Notes: a model not told the origin generated them from the letters alone. A DNA stretch of 64,000 nt from Pseudoramibacter alactolyticus (GCF_050908235.1 NZ_CP194340.1), one strand, 5' to 3'; shown: positions 1 to 8,010, numbered from the stretch's first letter. Translations and numbers: made by a program.

Positions 1-752
1 TAATGGATATATTCTGTAATCATCTCTACAAGAGCTTCCCTTGAAGTAAAACGTCTTCCATAATACTTTTCGCGCTTTAGAATACCCCAAAAGCCTTCCA
101 TCGGCCCGTTGTCGATACAATGAGCTACTCGGGACATGCTCTGCTTCATATGGTCATTCTTCAGTCTTGTCGTGAACTGCTTACTGGTGTATTGGAATCC
201 CCGATCTGAATGGAACAGGGGATGTGCGTCCGGCTCCAGGCGTACAGCTTCATCAAAGGTATTCATCACAAGTGGATTATCATTGTGATTACTGATCTGA
301 AAGGCCACGATCCGCCGGTCGTACAAATCCAGTATGGCGCTCAGATAGACTTTATGAACCTCGAGGCCGACATAATACTTGAATTCTGTTACATCGGTCA
401 GCCATTTCTCATTTGGCACATCCGCATGAAAGTTGCGGTTCAGATAATTTCTGGCGATATGTGCCGGATCCTTAGCTGACTTTGTACAGCTCTTTGGTTT
501 CCACTTAATTGCAGACTGAACGTGGTTCTTACGGCATAAACGAAGGACGCGCTTGTCATTAACATCTGTATCATATCTCCTGTTAAGTTCATCACGGATC
601 CTCCGGTATCCCATATCTGGGTGATTCTCGTGGATCTTCAGGATCTTATCGAAAATCTCCTGGTTCTTTTTCTCGCTTATACTTTCTGGATTCTTCAGCC
701 AGCGATAATAAGCGGAACGTGAAACATGAAGATAACTGCATAGACGTTCCAC
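1..752 (-). CDS. IS3-family transposase OrfB (3' end off window)
   Basis: This is the catalytic DDE integrase half of the transposase. It matches the OrfB of copy 2 codon for codon apart from a few substitutions, and its last 27 or so codons lie outside the window. The annotated start is the first ATG (752), but the reading frame stays open upstream to the A7 run at 848-854, so it is most likely made as an OrfAB fusion by -1 frameshifting. The visible protein has the HTH_21 stretch followed by the rve core (see copy 2 for residues). Confidence 0.9.
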   Translation of the reverse strand, partial: MERLCSYLHVSRSAYYRWLKNPESISEKKNQEIFDKILKIHENHPDMGYRRIRDELNRRYDTDVNDKRVLRLCRKNHVQSAIKWKPKSCTKSAKDPAHIARNYLNRNFHADVPNEKWLTDVTEFKYYVGLEVHKVYLSAILDLYDRRIVAFQISNHNDNPLVMNTFDEAVRLEPDAHPLFHSDRGFQYTSKQFTTRLKNDHMKQSMSRVAHCIDNGPMEGFWGILKREKYYGRRFTSREALVEMITEYIH

Positions 753-811
753 TGGATAATGCTTCTCTCCCGAGAGATTCCGGATCGCCTGGTATTTATA
801 AAGATTCCGAG

Positions 812-1504
812 TTAACGACAGCGATCCTTCATCTCTAACTCTCTGACTTTTTTTAACAGGTCGTTCTCCATCTGGAGATCCCGGTTTTTTCGCCCCAGCT
901 CTGCAATTTTATCTCGCATTTCCTCTTCGGGAGTACGGCTGGGCATAGTACCCGTCCGTCGGCCCCGACGATCTTCTATACCAGCAGATCCCATTTTTTC
1001 ATACCGTTTAACCCAGTTTCGCACCTGTTGATAGGAGCACTGGTATTTCATAGCCATGGCCCCATAATTCTTATCATTAGCCAGACAATCCCGGACAATC
1101 GCCATCCTCTCTTCTGGTGTGGTTCTTCTGGCTTTCCTCATGTGGCTGCCTCCTCCGCTTGTGCGTGATTTGATCTCTCCATGAGTATTATACGCCTTTA
1201 GCCAAGAGCGTATCTGAGTACGTGAACGTAGATGATATTTTTCCACCAGATCAGACAAAGAAGTTTGTTCGGCAAGATATTCGTTGACAACTTTTAACTT
1301 TAGTTCTTTTGAATACGAGCGGTCTCTTTTCTGATCTGATAAGGCAGTCGGCCCCTCACTTAGATAAAGATGCCGCCAGTCTCTTATGGATGCCGGGTCA
1401 ACTCCAATGCTCTGCGCGGCTTCTCTCACTCCTACTTCGTCAGCTAATAACCTTTCTACAATTTTTACTTTTTCTACTGGATCAATCTTACTTTTTCTGG
1501 ACAT
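812..1504 (-). CDS. IS3-family transposase OrfA
   Basis: The 230-residue protein is the DNA-binding half of the transposase. It carries two repeated helix-turn-helix units, one near residues 10-50 and one near residues 125-175, separated by a linker, and ends in a heptad-like helix (EEEMRDKIAELGRKNRDLQ) that would serve as the leucine-zipper oligomerisation segment seen in IS3-type OrfA proteins. The length is greater than the common 100-residue OrfA and fits the IS150-like group. It differs from copy 2 at His/Tyr in the GGGS-x-MRK segment. Confidence 0.92.
   Translation of the reverse strand: MSRKSKIDPVEKVKIVERLLADEVGVREAAQSIGVDPASIRDWRHLYLSEGPTALSDQKRDRSYSKELKLKVVNEYLAEQTSLSDLVEKYHLRSRTQIRSWLKAYNTHGEIKSRTSGGGSHMRKARRTTPEERMAIVRDCLANDKNYGAMAMKYQCSYQQVRNWVKRYEKMGSAGIEDRRGRRTGTMPSRTPEEEMRDKIAELGRKNRDLQMENDLLKKVRELEMKDRCR
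848..854 (-). promoter_or_regulatory. Probable -1 ribosomal frameshift site between orfA and orfB (copy 1)
   Basis: On the minus strand the end of orfA contains a run of seven A followed by G (TTAAAAAAAGTC). A shift to the -1 frame here leaves orfA and enters the orfB frame, which is then open with no stop through the orfB ATG. A-rich slippery heptamers at this place are the established way IS3-family elements make the OrfAB transposase. Confidence 0.75.
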
Positions 1505-1599
1505 AGAAATACCCCCAAGTAGGTTTTATATTTCGGTGTCCTACTTGGGGGGAGCATATCAACCCGGTGCAGAGCTGTTTTTTTTTGTTGATTTTCGGA

Positions 1600-2259
1600 T
1601 CAGTCTAAAACGAAGGGCACGGCCGCATCCAGCCGCGTCACCGCGCCCTCGGCCGCGGCGCGCAAAGCCGGCCACTGCGCCGCGCTTTCGGCGTCGAACA
1701 CGGCGCAGGTGCGAAAGCCGGCCGCCGCCGCGGTGCGAATCGCCGTGAGCTCGTCCTCAAACACCCAAGTCGCTTCGGGTTTTCGTTCCAAACGGGCCGC
1801 CGCTGCCTGATAAATCGCCGGGCTCGCCTTGCCCGCGCCCACCTCGTCGCAGATGAACACGGCCGCGAAGGCGTCTTCGATGTTAAGCCGCGTCAGCGCC
1901 GCTGTGACGGGGCCGCGGCCGCTTGCGGTGGCCAGCGCCATAGGCACCCCCGCCCGGCCCATCGCCGCAAGAAAAGACCGCGCGCCGGGCTTGAGCGCCG
2001 CCTCTTCGGCATAAAACCCTTCGACGGTGCGGGTGATGCCGCGGACGATGGCCGGGAGGTTTTCCGGCAGATCGAAGCGGGCCTTCAGATAGGCCGCGCC
2101 TTCGCGCATCCCCATGGGGAAGAGCGCCTCCCCCAAACCTTCGGGCGCCGCGATCCCCCAGCTCGCAAGGTAGCGCGCGCCGGCCTCCTTCCAGATGCGG
2201 GTGGAATCGAGCAGCGTGCCGTCCAGATCCAAAATCACCCCCGGAGTCACGCGCGCCAC
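1600..2259 (-). CDS. HAD-superfamily phosphatase in the thiamine operon
   Basis: The 219-residue protein is a HAD hydrolase of the beta-phosphoglucomutase-like subfamily with a helical cap. Motif I is DLDGT (Asp11 nucleophile, Asp13 acid/base), motif II lies in ATASGRG near residue 110, the motif III Lys is in GAGKASP, and the motif IV acidic pair is in FEDELTAIR. It overlaps the 3' end of thiE by 13 bases, so it belongs to the TPP-riboswitch operon. By context it may dephosphorylate thiamine monophosphate or a thiazole/pyrimidine phosphate, but the sequence alone does not fix the substrate. The gene ends 40 bases before the IS element, so any further operon member may have been separated. 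Confidence 0.85.
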   Translation of the reverse strand: MARVTPGVILDLDGTLLDSTRIWKEAGARYLASWGIAAPEGLGEALFPMGMREGAAYLKARFDLPENLPAIVRGITRTVEGFYAEEAALKPGARSFLAAMGRAGVPMALATASGRGPVTAALTRLNIEDAFAAVFICDEVGAGKASPAIYQAAAARLERKPEATWVFEDELTAIRTAAAAGFRTCAVFDAESAAQWPALRAAAEGAVTRLDAAVPFVLD

Positions 2260-2939
2260 GCCGCCGTCAGCGCCGCCGCCGCCCGGCCGGGATCATCCGC
2301 CTCGGTCACAGTGCTCACCACAAAAAAGCCGGCGATGCCCGTCCGCTTCAGATCCGGGATATCGGCAAGCTTCACCCCGCCGCCGATCACCGCGGGAACG
2401 GGGCTGACCCGCGCGAGCTCCGCAATTTCCTCCAAGCTCCGGGTAATCACGCGCCCGCTTGCGCTGCGGCCGGCCTCGGGCTTGGTGGCTGTCTCGTGCA
2501 GCGGGCCCGCGCCGAAATAATCGATATCCGAAATATCCGCGGTGCGCACATAATCGATGAGCTCCCGGGTGCGGGCCGACAGCCCAATCACCGCGTCGTC
2601 TCCGAGGTATTTCCGGCATACCGCCGCGGGGATATCCGACTGGCCCACGTGGATGCCGTCCACCTTGATGCCGGCTTCCCGTGCCGCGAGCACCACGTCC
2701 AGGCGGTCGTCCGCCACCAAGGCCACCCGGTCCGCCCGGCCCGCCTCGGCAATCGCTTCCGCCGCGTCCCGGCAATAACCGATCAGCTCTTTGGCCGAGG
2801 CTACCTTCGAGCGCACCTGCACAATGGTAAAGCCCGCGGCCACCACGTCCCGGATGATCCCTTTCACCGGGCGCCCCTTTGTGTTTTCCGGGCCGATCAC
2901 CAAATAGGCCGACAGGTCCAAGGCTTCCCGCATGCTCAT
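2247..2939 (-). CDS. thiE: Thiamine-phosphate synthase
   Basis: ThiE joins HMP pyrophosphate and thiazole phosphate to give thiamine monophosphate. The protein shows the TIM-barrel landmarks: VQVRSK on strand 2, a DDR stretch, GIHVGQSD for pyrophosphate binding, GLSART, YFGAGPLHETATK as the ThiE signature, and VIGGGV for phosphate binding near the end. An open frame extends further upstream, but the ATG at 2939 is chosen because GGGAGG lies seven bases before it and its ATGA overlaps the stop of the preceding gene. It forms an operon with thiM and a thiamine-binding protein. Confidence 0.95.
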   Translation of the reverse strand: MSMREALDLSAYLVIGPENTKGRPVKGIIRDVVAAGFTIVQVRSKVASAKELIGYCRDAAEAIAEAGRADRVALVADDRLDVVLAAREAGIKVDGIHVGQSDIPAAVCRKYLGDDAVIGLSARTRELIDYVRTADISDIDYFGAGPLHETATKPEAGRSASGRVITRSLEEIAELARVSPVPAVIGGGVKLADIPDLKRTGIAGFFVVSTVTEADDPGRAAAALTAAWRA

Positions 2940-3268
2940 GCCGGGCCTCCCTTCCCCGATTTCGGATCGGGACCGCCGATGATCGCGTTGACTTTGGCCA
3001 CCTTGGCCGTCATCATGTCGGAAAAGCCCGGGCGCACGTCCGCCTTGAGCACCACCTCGGTGCGGATGCCGGCCTCGGCCAGCACCATGGTCGCGTCCTT
3101 CACCGCCTGCATCACCGCATCCCATTCGCCTTCGATCTCGGTGAACATTGAGCTCGTCCGGTTCTTCAGCCCCGAAGCCCGGATCACGTCGATCACCCGG
3201 GCGACCTCCGGCACCAGCTCGTCCCCCGCGCCCACCGGTGCGATGGCCACTGCGATTAATGTGTTCAT
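2936..3268 (-). CDS. Thiamine-binding protein of the MTH1187/YkoF-like family (DUF77)
   Basis: The 110-residue protein has the pattern of the MTH1187/YqgV family: an IAVAPVG-like first strand, the segment SSMFTEIEGEWDAVM after a variable loop, and a late stretch with RPG. Family members are small ferredoxin-fold proteins that bind thiamine or its pyrimidine and act in salvage. The ATG at 3268 follows GGAGG; an upstream in-frame ATG would run into thiM. It lies between thiM and thiE and overlaps thiE by four bases, so it should be made under the same TPP riboswitch. Transport accessory or intracellular binding role remains open. Confidence 0.8.
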   Translation of the reverse strand: MNTLIAVAIAPVGAGDELVPEVARVIDVIRASGLKNRTSSMFTEIEGEWDAVMQAVKDATMVLAEAGIRTEVVLKADVRPGFSDMMTAKVAKVNAIIGGPDPKSGKGGPA

Positions 3269-3269
3269 G

Positions 3270-4127
3270 TCAAACCTCCTCCAAATCAAAGGGGTTCGCC
3301 GCGATGGCGTTCCCCGTCAGCCGATAAAGCGCGTCGATAAAATGCATCTGAAAGCTCCCGGACCCCGCAGCCTTCTCTGCGGCCTGCCGCCCTGCCAGGT
3401 TATAGGCCGCCGTCGCCGCAAGGGCCGCCGCAAAGGGCTCGGCCACCGCCGCATAAACCGCCGCGACCCCACCCAGGGAGCAGCCGCATCCGGTGACCCG
3501 GGCCATCATCGGCGAGCCGCCGTGGGAACGGGCCGCCACCCGGCCGTCCGTCACCAGGTCCGTCTTCCCGGAGACGGCCACCGCCCCGCCGGTGTGCCGC
3601 GCCAGGGCCACCGCCGCGTCCTTGGCCGCCTGTACCGAATCCGTGGCATCCACCCCGCGCACGCCGGAATCCGCCGCGCCGCCGTCAAGCCCCCAAAGCC
3701 CTGCCAGCGCGATGATCTCCGACGCGTTGCCGCGGATAATCGCGGGCTTATAAGGCTTCATTCCGGCCAGAAGCTCGGTGCGCAGAGCGCCGATACCGAT
3801 GGCCACCGGGTCGAGCACCCAAGGCCTGCCCAGAGCGTTAAGGGTCTTTGTCACCGCCGGCACCGTCTGGGCATACACCGGCAGGAGCGTCCCCACGTTG
3901 ATATAGGTCGCGCCGCCGGCCCGGGCAATGGCCTCCGCCTCGTCCGGCAGATACACCATGGCCGCCGATCCCCCCACGGCCAGCTGGGCGTTGGCTACGA
4001 AGTTGACCGTCACCGTGTTGGTGATGGATCCGGCCATCGGGCCGACCCGCCGGGCGGCCTCCCCTGCGGCGGCCACCGCCTGTTCAATCTTTTGCCGTTC
4101 GGCTACCGTCTCTGCCGTCTTTCCCAT
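3270..4127 (-). CDS. thiM: Hydroxyethylthiazole kinase
   Basis: ThiM phosphorylates the thiazole moiety 4-methyl-5-(2-hydroxyethyl)thiazole for use by ThiE. The 285-residue protein shows the ribokinase-like ThiM landmarks: GPMAGSITNTVTVNFVAN near the start, the strand VLDPVAIG, IRGNASEI, and VTGCGCSLGG with the catalytic cysteine. The start at 4127 is chosen because AAAGGAG stands just before it; the longer frame would translate through the riboswitch. First gene of the thiamine operon and directly downstream of the TPP-controlled terminator. No thiC, thiG or thiD is visible here, so the operon serves salvage. Confidence 0.95.
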   Translation of the reverse strand: MGKTAETVAERQKIEQAVAAAGEAARRVGPMAGSITNTVTVNFVANAQLAVGGSAAMVYLPDEAEAIARAGGATYINVGTLLPVYAQTVPAVTKTLNALGRPWVLDPVAIGIGALRTELLAGMKPYKPAIIRGNASEIIALAGLWGLDGGAADSGVRGVDATDSVQAAKDAAVALARHTGGAVAVSGKTDLVTDGRVAARSHGGSPMMARVTGCGCSLGGVAAVYAAVAEPFAAALAATAAYNLAGRQAAEKAAGSGSFQMHFIDALYRLTGNAIAANPFDLEEV

Positions 4128-4198
4128 GCTTTCTCCTTTCGGCGCGTCCGGGAAACAAAACCCCATCCACACGCCCAACGCGTGGTTTTCTCTTACAC

Positions 4199-4225
4199 AA
4201 AAAAAGCTCTCCCATCGGGGAGAGC
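4199..4225 (-). terminator. Riboswitch-controlled intrinsic terminator before thiM
   Basis: On the minus strand an 8-bp perfect stem (GCTCTCCC/GGGAGAGC, four-base loop) is followed by seven T. It lies between the TPP aptamer and thiM, so it is the expression platform: bound TPP should favour this hairpin and stop transcription before thiM. Confidence 0.9.
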
Positions 4226-4240
4226 CTGTTCGCCTGTGTT

Positions 4241-4325
4241 CGCTTCCTACGACAGTATCAACTGACAGGTTCAAAGGGTCAGGTTTTAACCTTCTCAACG
4301 CCGCCGCGTCCCCCCGCGCCACTTT
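4241..4325 (-). ncRNA. TPP riboswitch (THI element)
   Basis: Reading the minus strand, the conserved core appears in order: a GC-rich P1/P2 side, TTGAGA (CTGAGA in the consensus), ACCCTTTGAACCTG, and GTAGGAA before the closing stem CGC/GCG. These are the pyrimidine-sensing and pyrophosphate-sensing signatures of the TPP aptamer. It stands about 115 bases upstream of thiM with a terminator between them, which predicts repression by thiamine pyrophosphate at the level of transcription elongation. The exact ends are estimated from the P1 pairing. Confidence 0.93.
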
Positions 4326-4338
4326 AATGGTTATGGAC

Positions 4339-4367
4339 AGGATAGCACGCCTTTAACGCCGCGTCAA
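4339..4367 (-). promoter_or_regulatory. Sigma-70-type promoter of the thiamine operon
   Basis: On the minus strand TTGACG (4367-4362) and TATCCT (4344-4339) are separated by 17 bases, ending just before the riboswitch aptamer, which would begin within about ten bases of the transcript start. Confidence 0.75.
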
Positions 4368-4377
4368 GGACGCCGGT

Positions 4378-5127
4378 TTATTTGGCCTTGCCCTGATTGG
4401 CCACGGCGCTGACCTTGGCGGCAATCACGTCGGGGTCGCCGATGTATTCCTTGCTGATAAAGCCGCCCTGGTCGTCGAGGGTGTAAACCAGCGGCACCGC
4501 GGTGGGGATGTTAAATTCGAGGATTTCCTGCTCGCTCATGCCCTCGAGATACATGGCCAGGGCGCGCAGGGAATTGCCGTGGGCCGCGATGATCACGCGC
4601 TTGCCGGCGAGCATTTCCGGCAGGATGTGCGCTTCATAATAGGGCACCGTGCGGTCGATGGTCAGCTTCAGGCTTTCGGCCAGGGGCAGATTCGCCGCGT
4701 CCACGCCCCGGTATTGCTCCTGCAGGGCCGGGTTGCGGGGATCTTCGGGATCGAGGGCCGGCGGGGTGGTCGCAAAGGAACGCCGCCAGATCTTCACCTG
4801 ATCTTCGCCGTATTTCGCGGCGGTTTCGCTCTTGTTGAGCCCCTGCAGCGCGCCGTAGTGCCGCTCGTTCAGGCACCAGGTTTTGATCACGGGCAGCCAG
4901 CAACGGTCGAGGCTCGTCAGCGTGAGGTCGAGGGTGTGGATGGCGCGCTTCAAATAGGAGGTGAAGCACAGATCGAAGTCGAAGCCGGCGTCCTTGAGGG
5001 CCTTGCCCGCATCGGCGGCTTCTTCCCGCCCTTTGGCGGACAGCTCAGCGTCGTGCCAGCCGCAGAATTTATTTTCTTTGTTGTATTCGCTTTCGCCGTG
5101 GCGAAGCAGAACTAATTGCATGGTCAT
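4378..5127 (-). CDS. gpmA: 2,3-bisphosphoglycerate-dependent phosphoglycerate mutase
   Basis: This glycolytic enzyme interconverts 3- and 2-phosphoglycerate through a phosphohistidine. The 249-residue protein is full length for dPGM. It has the catalytic motif LRHGESEYN at residues 8-16, the ERHYGALQGLNK segment with the acid/base Glu, and the second histidine in AAHGNSLRAL near residue 183. The start is preceded by GAGAGG. It stands alone with its own promoter, apart from enolase at 9073, with which it shares the pathway. Confidence 0.96.
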   Translation of the reverse strand: MTMQLVLLRHGESEYNKENKFCGWHDAELSAKGREEAADAGKALKDAGFDFDLCFTSYLKRAIHTLDLTLTSLDRCWLPVIKTWCLNERHYGALQGLNKSETAAKYGEDQVKIWRRSFATTPPALDPEDPRNPALQEQYRGVDAANLPLAESLKLTIDRTVPYYEAHILPEMLAGKRVIIAAHGNSLRALAMYLEGMSEQEILEFNIPTAVPLVYTLDDQGGFISKEYIGDPDVIAAKVSAVANQGKAK

Positions 5128-5193
5128 GAATTACCTCTCGTTTCTTTTGCGTGGTGCGGCGCCGGGCCGCCTGTGTGAACCTTGTTTAGCTTT

Positions 5194-5222
5194 ATTGTAG
5201 GCAACCGGCACGCCCCCGTCAA
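5194..5222 (-). promoter_or_regulatory. Promoter of gpmA
   Basis: On the minus strand TTGACG (5222-5217) and TACAAT (5199-5194) have the ideal 17-base spacing, leaving a leader of about 60 bases before the gpmA ATG. Confidence 0.75.
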
Positions 5223-5290
5223 GCCCATTCGCCTGTAAATTGTCGCCGGCATCATTAAAGCGATTTGACGGCTCGAAAAGGAAAGCGACC

Positions 5291-5854
5291 ATGACCGAAA
5301 CAAAAGCGCCCATCATCGCGCAGATCGCTTCCCTGATCCGCGGCGGCCCATTCGCCGCCGCCCGTCAAGTGCTTTTGGAGAAATATCCGCACTATCCCAT
5401 TCAAACTCGGCACCGATCCTACACCCTCGCGCAAAAAATGGCCCAATTTCGCAAGGACGGTTTCATCGATCGTTACAGCGGTAAGCAGCTTGTTCACCCC
5501 GGCATGCTCAAAGTGATTTCCCATTTTTATCCGGATATTTTTCCCTATCAATCCCATTGGAAAATGACGGCCACCCATATCGCCTACTGGGAATTGTCGC
5601 CGACGATCGACCATATCCATCCTATTGCCTTAGGCGGCCCTGATGACCCGGATAATTGGGGCGCCGTTTCCATGATGCACAACGCCATTAAAAGTCATTG
5701 GACGCTCGATCAATTACAATGGTCCATCCTCCCGCCCGGCCGTCTGGATGACTGGGACGGCTTAACGCAGCTATTTTGCCAAATCGTTCAAACCTATCCA
5801 CCACTGCGCAGAGACGATTATATTCTCCGTTGGTATCGGGCGTCCGGATCGTGA
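5291..5854 (+). CDS. HNH endonuclease domain protein
   Basis: The 187-residue protein ends its central part with an HNH-type metal-binding core: TIDHIHPIALGG (general-base His), DNWGAVSMMHNAIKSHW with the closing Asn and His. The N-terminal 90 residues are unassigned. The ATG at 5291 follows AAGGAAA at a good distance; an in-frame ATG at 5240 lacks a ribosome site. It is the only plus-strand gene among thiamine and glycolysis genes and has no recognisable partner (no methylase, no phage genes adjacent), so its role as a restriction, homing or repair nuclease cannot be told. Similar stand-alone HNH proteins are common in Firmicutes. Confidence 0.8.
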   Translation: MTETKAPIIAQIASLIRGGPFAAARQVLLEKYPHYPIQTRHRSYTLAQKMAQFRKDGFIDRYSGKQLVHPGMLKVISHFYPDIFPYQSHWKMTATHIAYWELSPTIDHIHPIALGGPDDPDNWGAVSMMHNAIKSHWTLDQLQWSILPPGRLDDWDGLTQLFCQIVQTYPPLRRDDYILRWYRASGS

Positions 5855-5999
5855 GCCGGCCGTTTTGCCTTGACGGCCGCGGGTAGACTATGTCGTCGGC
5901 GGGATCGATAACGGCCGCCTGCTCGTCAAACCCATGGACGCGCCCTGAAAAAGCGCTCGAAACCAAAACGCTGACCATCGCGGCCAATGCCCGCGCATC

Positions 6000-6028
6000 A
6001 AAAAAGGACTGTCCTCCAGTCCTTTTTT
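6000..6028. terminator. Bidirectional intrinsic terminator
   Basis: A perfect 12-bp inverted repeat (AAAAAAGGACTG/CAGTCCTTTTTT) with a five-base loop separates the convergent HNH and DUF2974 genes and overlaps the stop of the latter. Both strands carry a T run. Confidence 0.88.
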
Positions 6029-7169
6029 ATGATTCTTTGCCGCCCCGCAGCTTTCTCACCCGGCGGGCACCCGCCGCGGCGGCCTCCTTCGCATCGGCGC
6101 CGACCTTGGCCCCGCCGGTTTTCACCAGATCGGCCAGCACCGCGAAAAACTGCTCCTGTTCGGGCCGGGGCATCTCCCGCAGGGCCCCCGCCATAGCCCG
6201 CATCGCCGCGAATTTATTGGCCCCCAGCGCATCCACCGTGTCGCCGCCGCTGCCCAGCACGGCAAAGAGCGCCTCGGTAAAGCGCCGGCGGCTTTCGTCG
6301 TCCTGATGGGCGATCCAGCGGGAGAGGGTCGTCTCGAAAAACAGGCTTGCCCCGGTTCGCTCTGCCGGCACAAAATGCCGCCCCCGCACCTGCCAGGTCA
6401 TCGCGTCGTGCTGCCAGATGCCCCGGCCGTCGCTGGTCACCACCCGACGGTCCCAGCCGTTTTCCAGCAGCCCGCCGATGATCGTCCCCGCCGGCACCAA
6501 ACTCCTGACGCGAGGCAGCAGTCTTCGGTAGCCCGGCTGACGGGTGATCTCCCGGCGAAAGCCCGGACCGTCGTTGGCATACACGGCGAGGATGCGCGCC
6601 TGCACCGAGGGGCGCGCAAAGGCCGCGGCATAAACGGCGAAGTTGCCGCCCTTGGAATGACCGCCCACCCGCAGCGCGCCGGGATGCCCCCGGGCCGCCT
6701 CGGCCAGATAGGCCAGGGCCAGCCGCTGACCGCCGGTCTCCGGCAGATAGCTCAGATTAAAATCCTCCTGCCAGCCGACGAGGGTGTTGTCCGTCCCGCG
6801 GTAGGCCACATAGGCGCTGCCGTCCGGCAGCACAAAGGTCAGCGCCGCCATTTGGATCTGGGCGGCCGCGTCCACCCGATTCACAAAGTCCGTCACCCGC
6901 ACAGGAGCAAAGCGTCTGGTGCGCGCCGCCTGCTGCAGCAGCGCGCCGCCCTGCCGCTCGATCGGCGCTTTTGCCGCCCGCTCCCGCCGGCCGGTTCGCC
7001 GCAGATACCGTTTCGCGGCCGCCGCCAACGCCGTGCCGCCCTCGGGCAAAAGGCCCATCCAGTCGGCATAGGCCAGCTCCGAGAGCACCACGTTGTCCAC
7101 CTCGTTAAAGCCGTCCACCGCGAAGGGCAAATCCCCCCGCCAGGCCAGATAATCGCTGAGATTGGCCAT
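6027..7169 (-). CDS. DUF2974 (Mbeg1-like) alpha/beta-hydrolase
   Basis: The 380-residue protein belongs to the DUF2974 lipase-like family common in Clostridia and lactobacilli. It opens with the family's SDYLAWRGDLPF-type stretch, followed by NEVDNVVLSELAY, then the fold core YVAYRGTDNTLVGWQEDFN and the nucleophile elbow GGHSKGGNFA (Ser near residue 182), and FYANDGPGF-like YANDGPGF. No signal peptide or membrane segment is evident, so it is probably cytoplasmic. Substrate is unknown. The ATG at 7169 is preferred to a GTG nine bases upstream because the AAGAAGG site abuts the GTG but lies eight bases before the ATG. Confidence 0.88.
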   Translation of the reverse strand: MANLSDYLAWRGDLPFAVDGFNEVDNVVLSELAYADWMGLLPEGGTALAAAAKRYLRRTGRRERAAKAPIERQGGALLQQAARTRRFAPVRVTDFVNRVDAAAQIQMAALTFVLPDGSAYVAYRGTDNTLVGWQEDFNLSYLPETGGQRLALAYLAEAARGHPGALRVGGHSKGGNFAVYAAAFARPSVQARILAVYANDGPGFRREITRQPGYRRLLPRVRSLVPAGTIIGGLLENGWDRRVVTSDGRGIWQHDAMTWQVRGRHFVPAERTGASLFFETTLSRWIAHQDDESRRRFTEALFAVLGSGGDTVDALGANKFAAMRAMAGALREMPRPEQEQFFAVLADLVKTGGAKVGADAKEAAAAGARRVRKLRGGKES

Positions 7170-7406
7170 CCTGCACACCTTCTTTCGCCGTTTGTTTCAT
7201 TTTTACCGTTCTTTCTCCCGCTGATGCCGCCGCCTTTTCCCCTGCGCGCTTATCATAACAGAAAATGCCTGCCCCGCCCAAGGCCTTTGGCCTCTGATCT
7301 TGTTATTTAAAATGCAATTGACCCTTTTCTTCGCGCCGGAATCCGATAAAATAGGCAGTGAATCATTTCCTGACCTGCCGGTCGCACACATCAAGGAGGC
7401 TTTCAT

Positions 7407-8000
7407 ATGAATGAGCACCATCAACAAGTTCTTAAAATCACCTTTACAGGTCTGACGGCCGCTCTGGCCTACGTCGCCTTTACCTTTCTGCAGATCAAAA
7501 TTCCGGTCGGCGCCGGCGATCAAACCTCGATCCATCTGGGCAACGCCGTGGCGGTGCTCGCCGCCCAGCTGATCGGCGGGGTATGGGGCGGGCTGGGCGG
7601 CGCCGTCGGCATGACCGTCGGCGACCTTTTCGACCCGATTTATATCCTCAGTGCGCCCGTCACCTTTATTTTAAAGTTTCTTCTCGGCCTGGTGACCGGA
7701 CTTGTCGCCCACAAAATCGGCAAAATCAACACCATCCGCGAGCCGAAACGCTATTTTAAATGGGCGCTTCTTTCCGCCATCGCCGGGCTTTTGTTCAACG
7801 TGATGGCCGATCCGCTTTTGCGCTATTATTACAAGATTCTGATTCTAGGCAAGCCGGCCGCCGCCCTGTCGTTAAGCCTTAATCTGTTCTCCACCGCCGT
7901 CAATGCAGTCGTCTCTGCCGCTGCGGCGACCGCGCTTTATATGGCCCTGCGCCCGGCGCTTGCCAGGGCGGGCCTTCTGCCAAAGGGCGGCCGCCTTTAA
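7407..8000 (+). CDS. ECF transporter S component (substrate-binding membrane protein)
   Basis: The 197-residue protein is very hydrophobic with about five to six membrane segments. The stretch HLGNAVAVLAAQLIGGVWGGLGGAVGM is typical of the PF07155-like S components of energy-coupling factor transporters, as is the later SAPVTFILKFLLGL. AAGGAGG stands before the ATG. It is not next to an ATPase gene, which suits group II ECF systems in which several S components share one EcfAAT module; such a module lies at 33444-35966. Substrate is not predictable here; a vitamin or its precursor is the family norm. The 228 bases before it contain no clear riboswitch. Confidence 0.82.
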   Translation: MNEHHQQVLKITFTGLTAALAYVAFTFLQIKIPVGAGDQTSIHLGNAVAVLAAQLIGGVWGGLGGAVGMTVGDLFDPIYILSAPVTFILKFLLGLVTGLVAHKIGKINTIREPKRYFKWALLSAIAGLLFNVMADPLLRYYYKILILGKPAAALSLSLNLFSTAVNAVVSAAAATALYMALRPALARAGLLPKGGRL

Positions 8001-8010
8001 CCCGGTCCAT

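Larger units (their letters stand above)
1..1561 (-). mobile_element. IS3-family insertion sequence, copy 1 (cut by window edge)
   Basis: This element encodes an OrfA with two helix-turn-helix units and an OrfB integrase, which is the IS3-family layout (IS150-like group by gene sizes). Its right end reads outward as GCATATCA, giving the terminal CA typical of the family. By alignment to the full copy at 19679-21403 (offset 19,842), about 164 bases including the left inverted repeat are missing off the window edge. The shared 1,561 bases differ from copy 2 at six positions that I could find (155, 273, 447, 1144, 1201, 1370), so the duplication is recent or the copies are being homogenised. Confidence 0.93.

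Noticed and set aside
2496..4265. A 589-codon plus-strand open frame across the thiamine operon.
   Set aside because: It is antisense to thiE, the DUF77 gene and thiM, has low-complexity His/Arg/Gly composition and no ribosome site; open antisense frames are usual in GC-rich coding DNA.
7179..7406. A riboswitch before the ECF S component gene.
   Set aside because: Only a short GGCAG/CTGCC stem is visible and no known aptamer core; the evidence is too thin to annotate.
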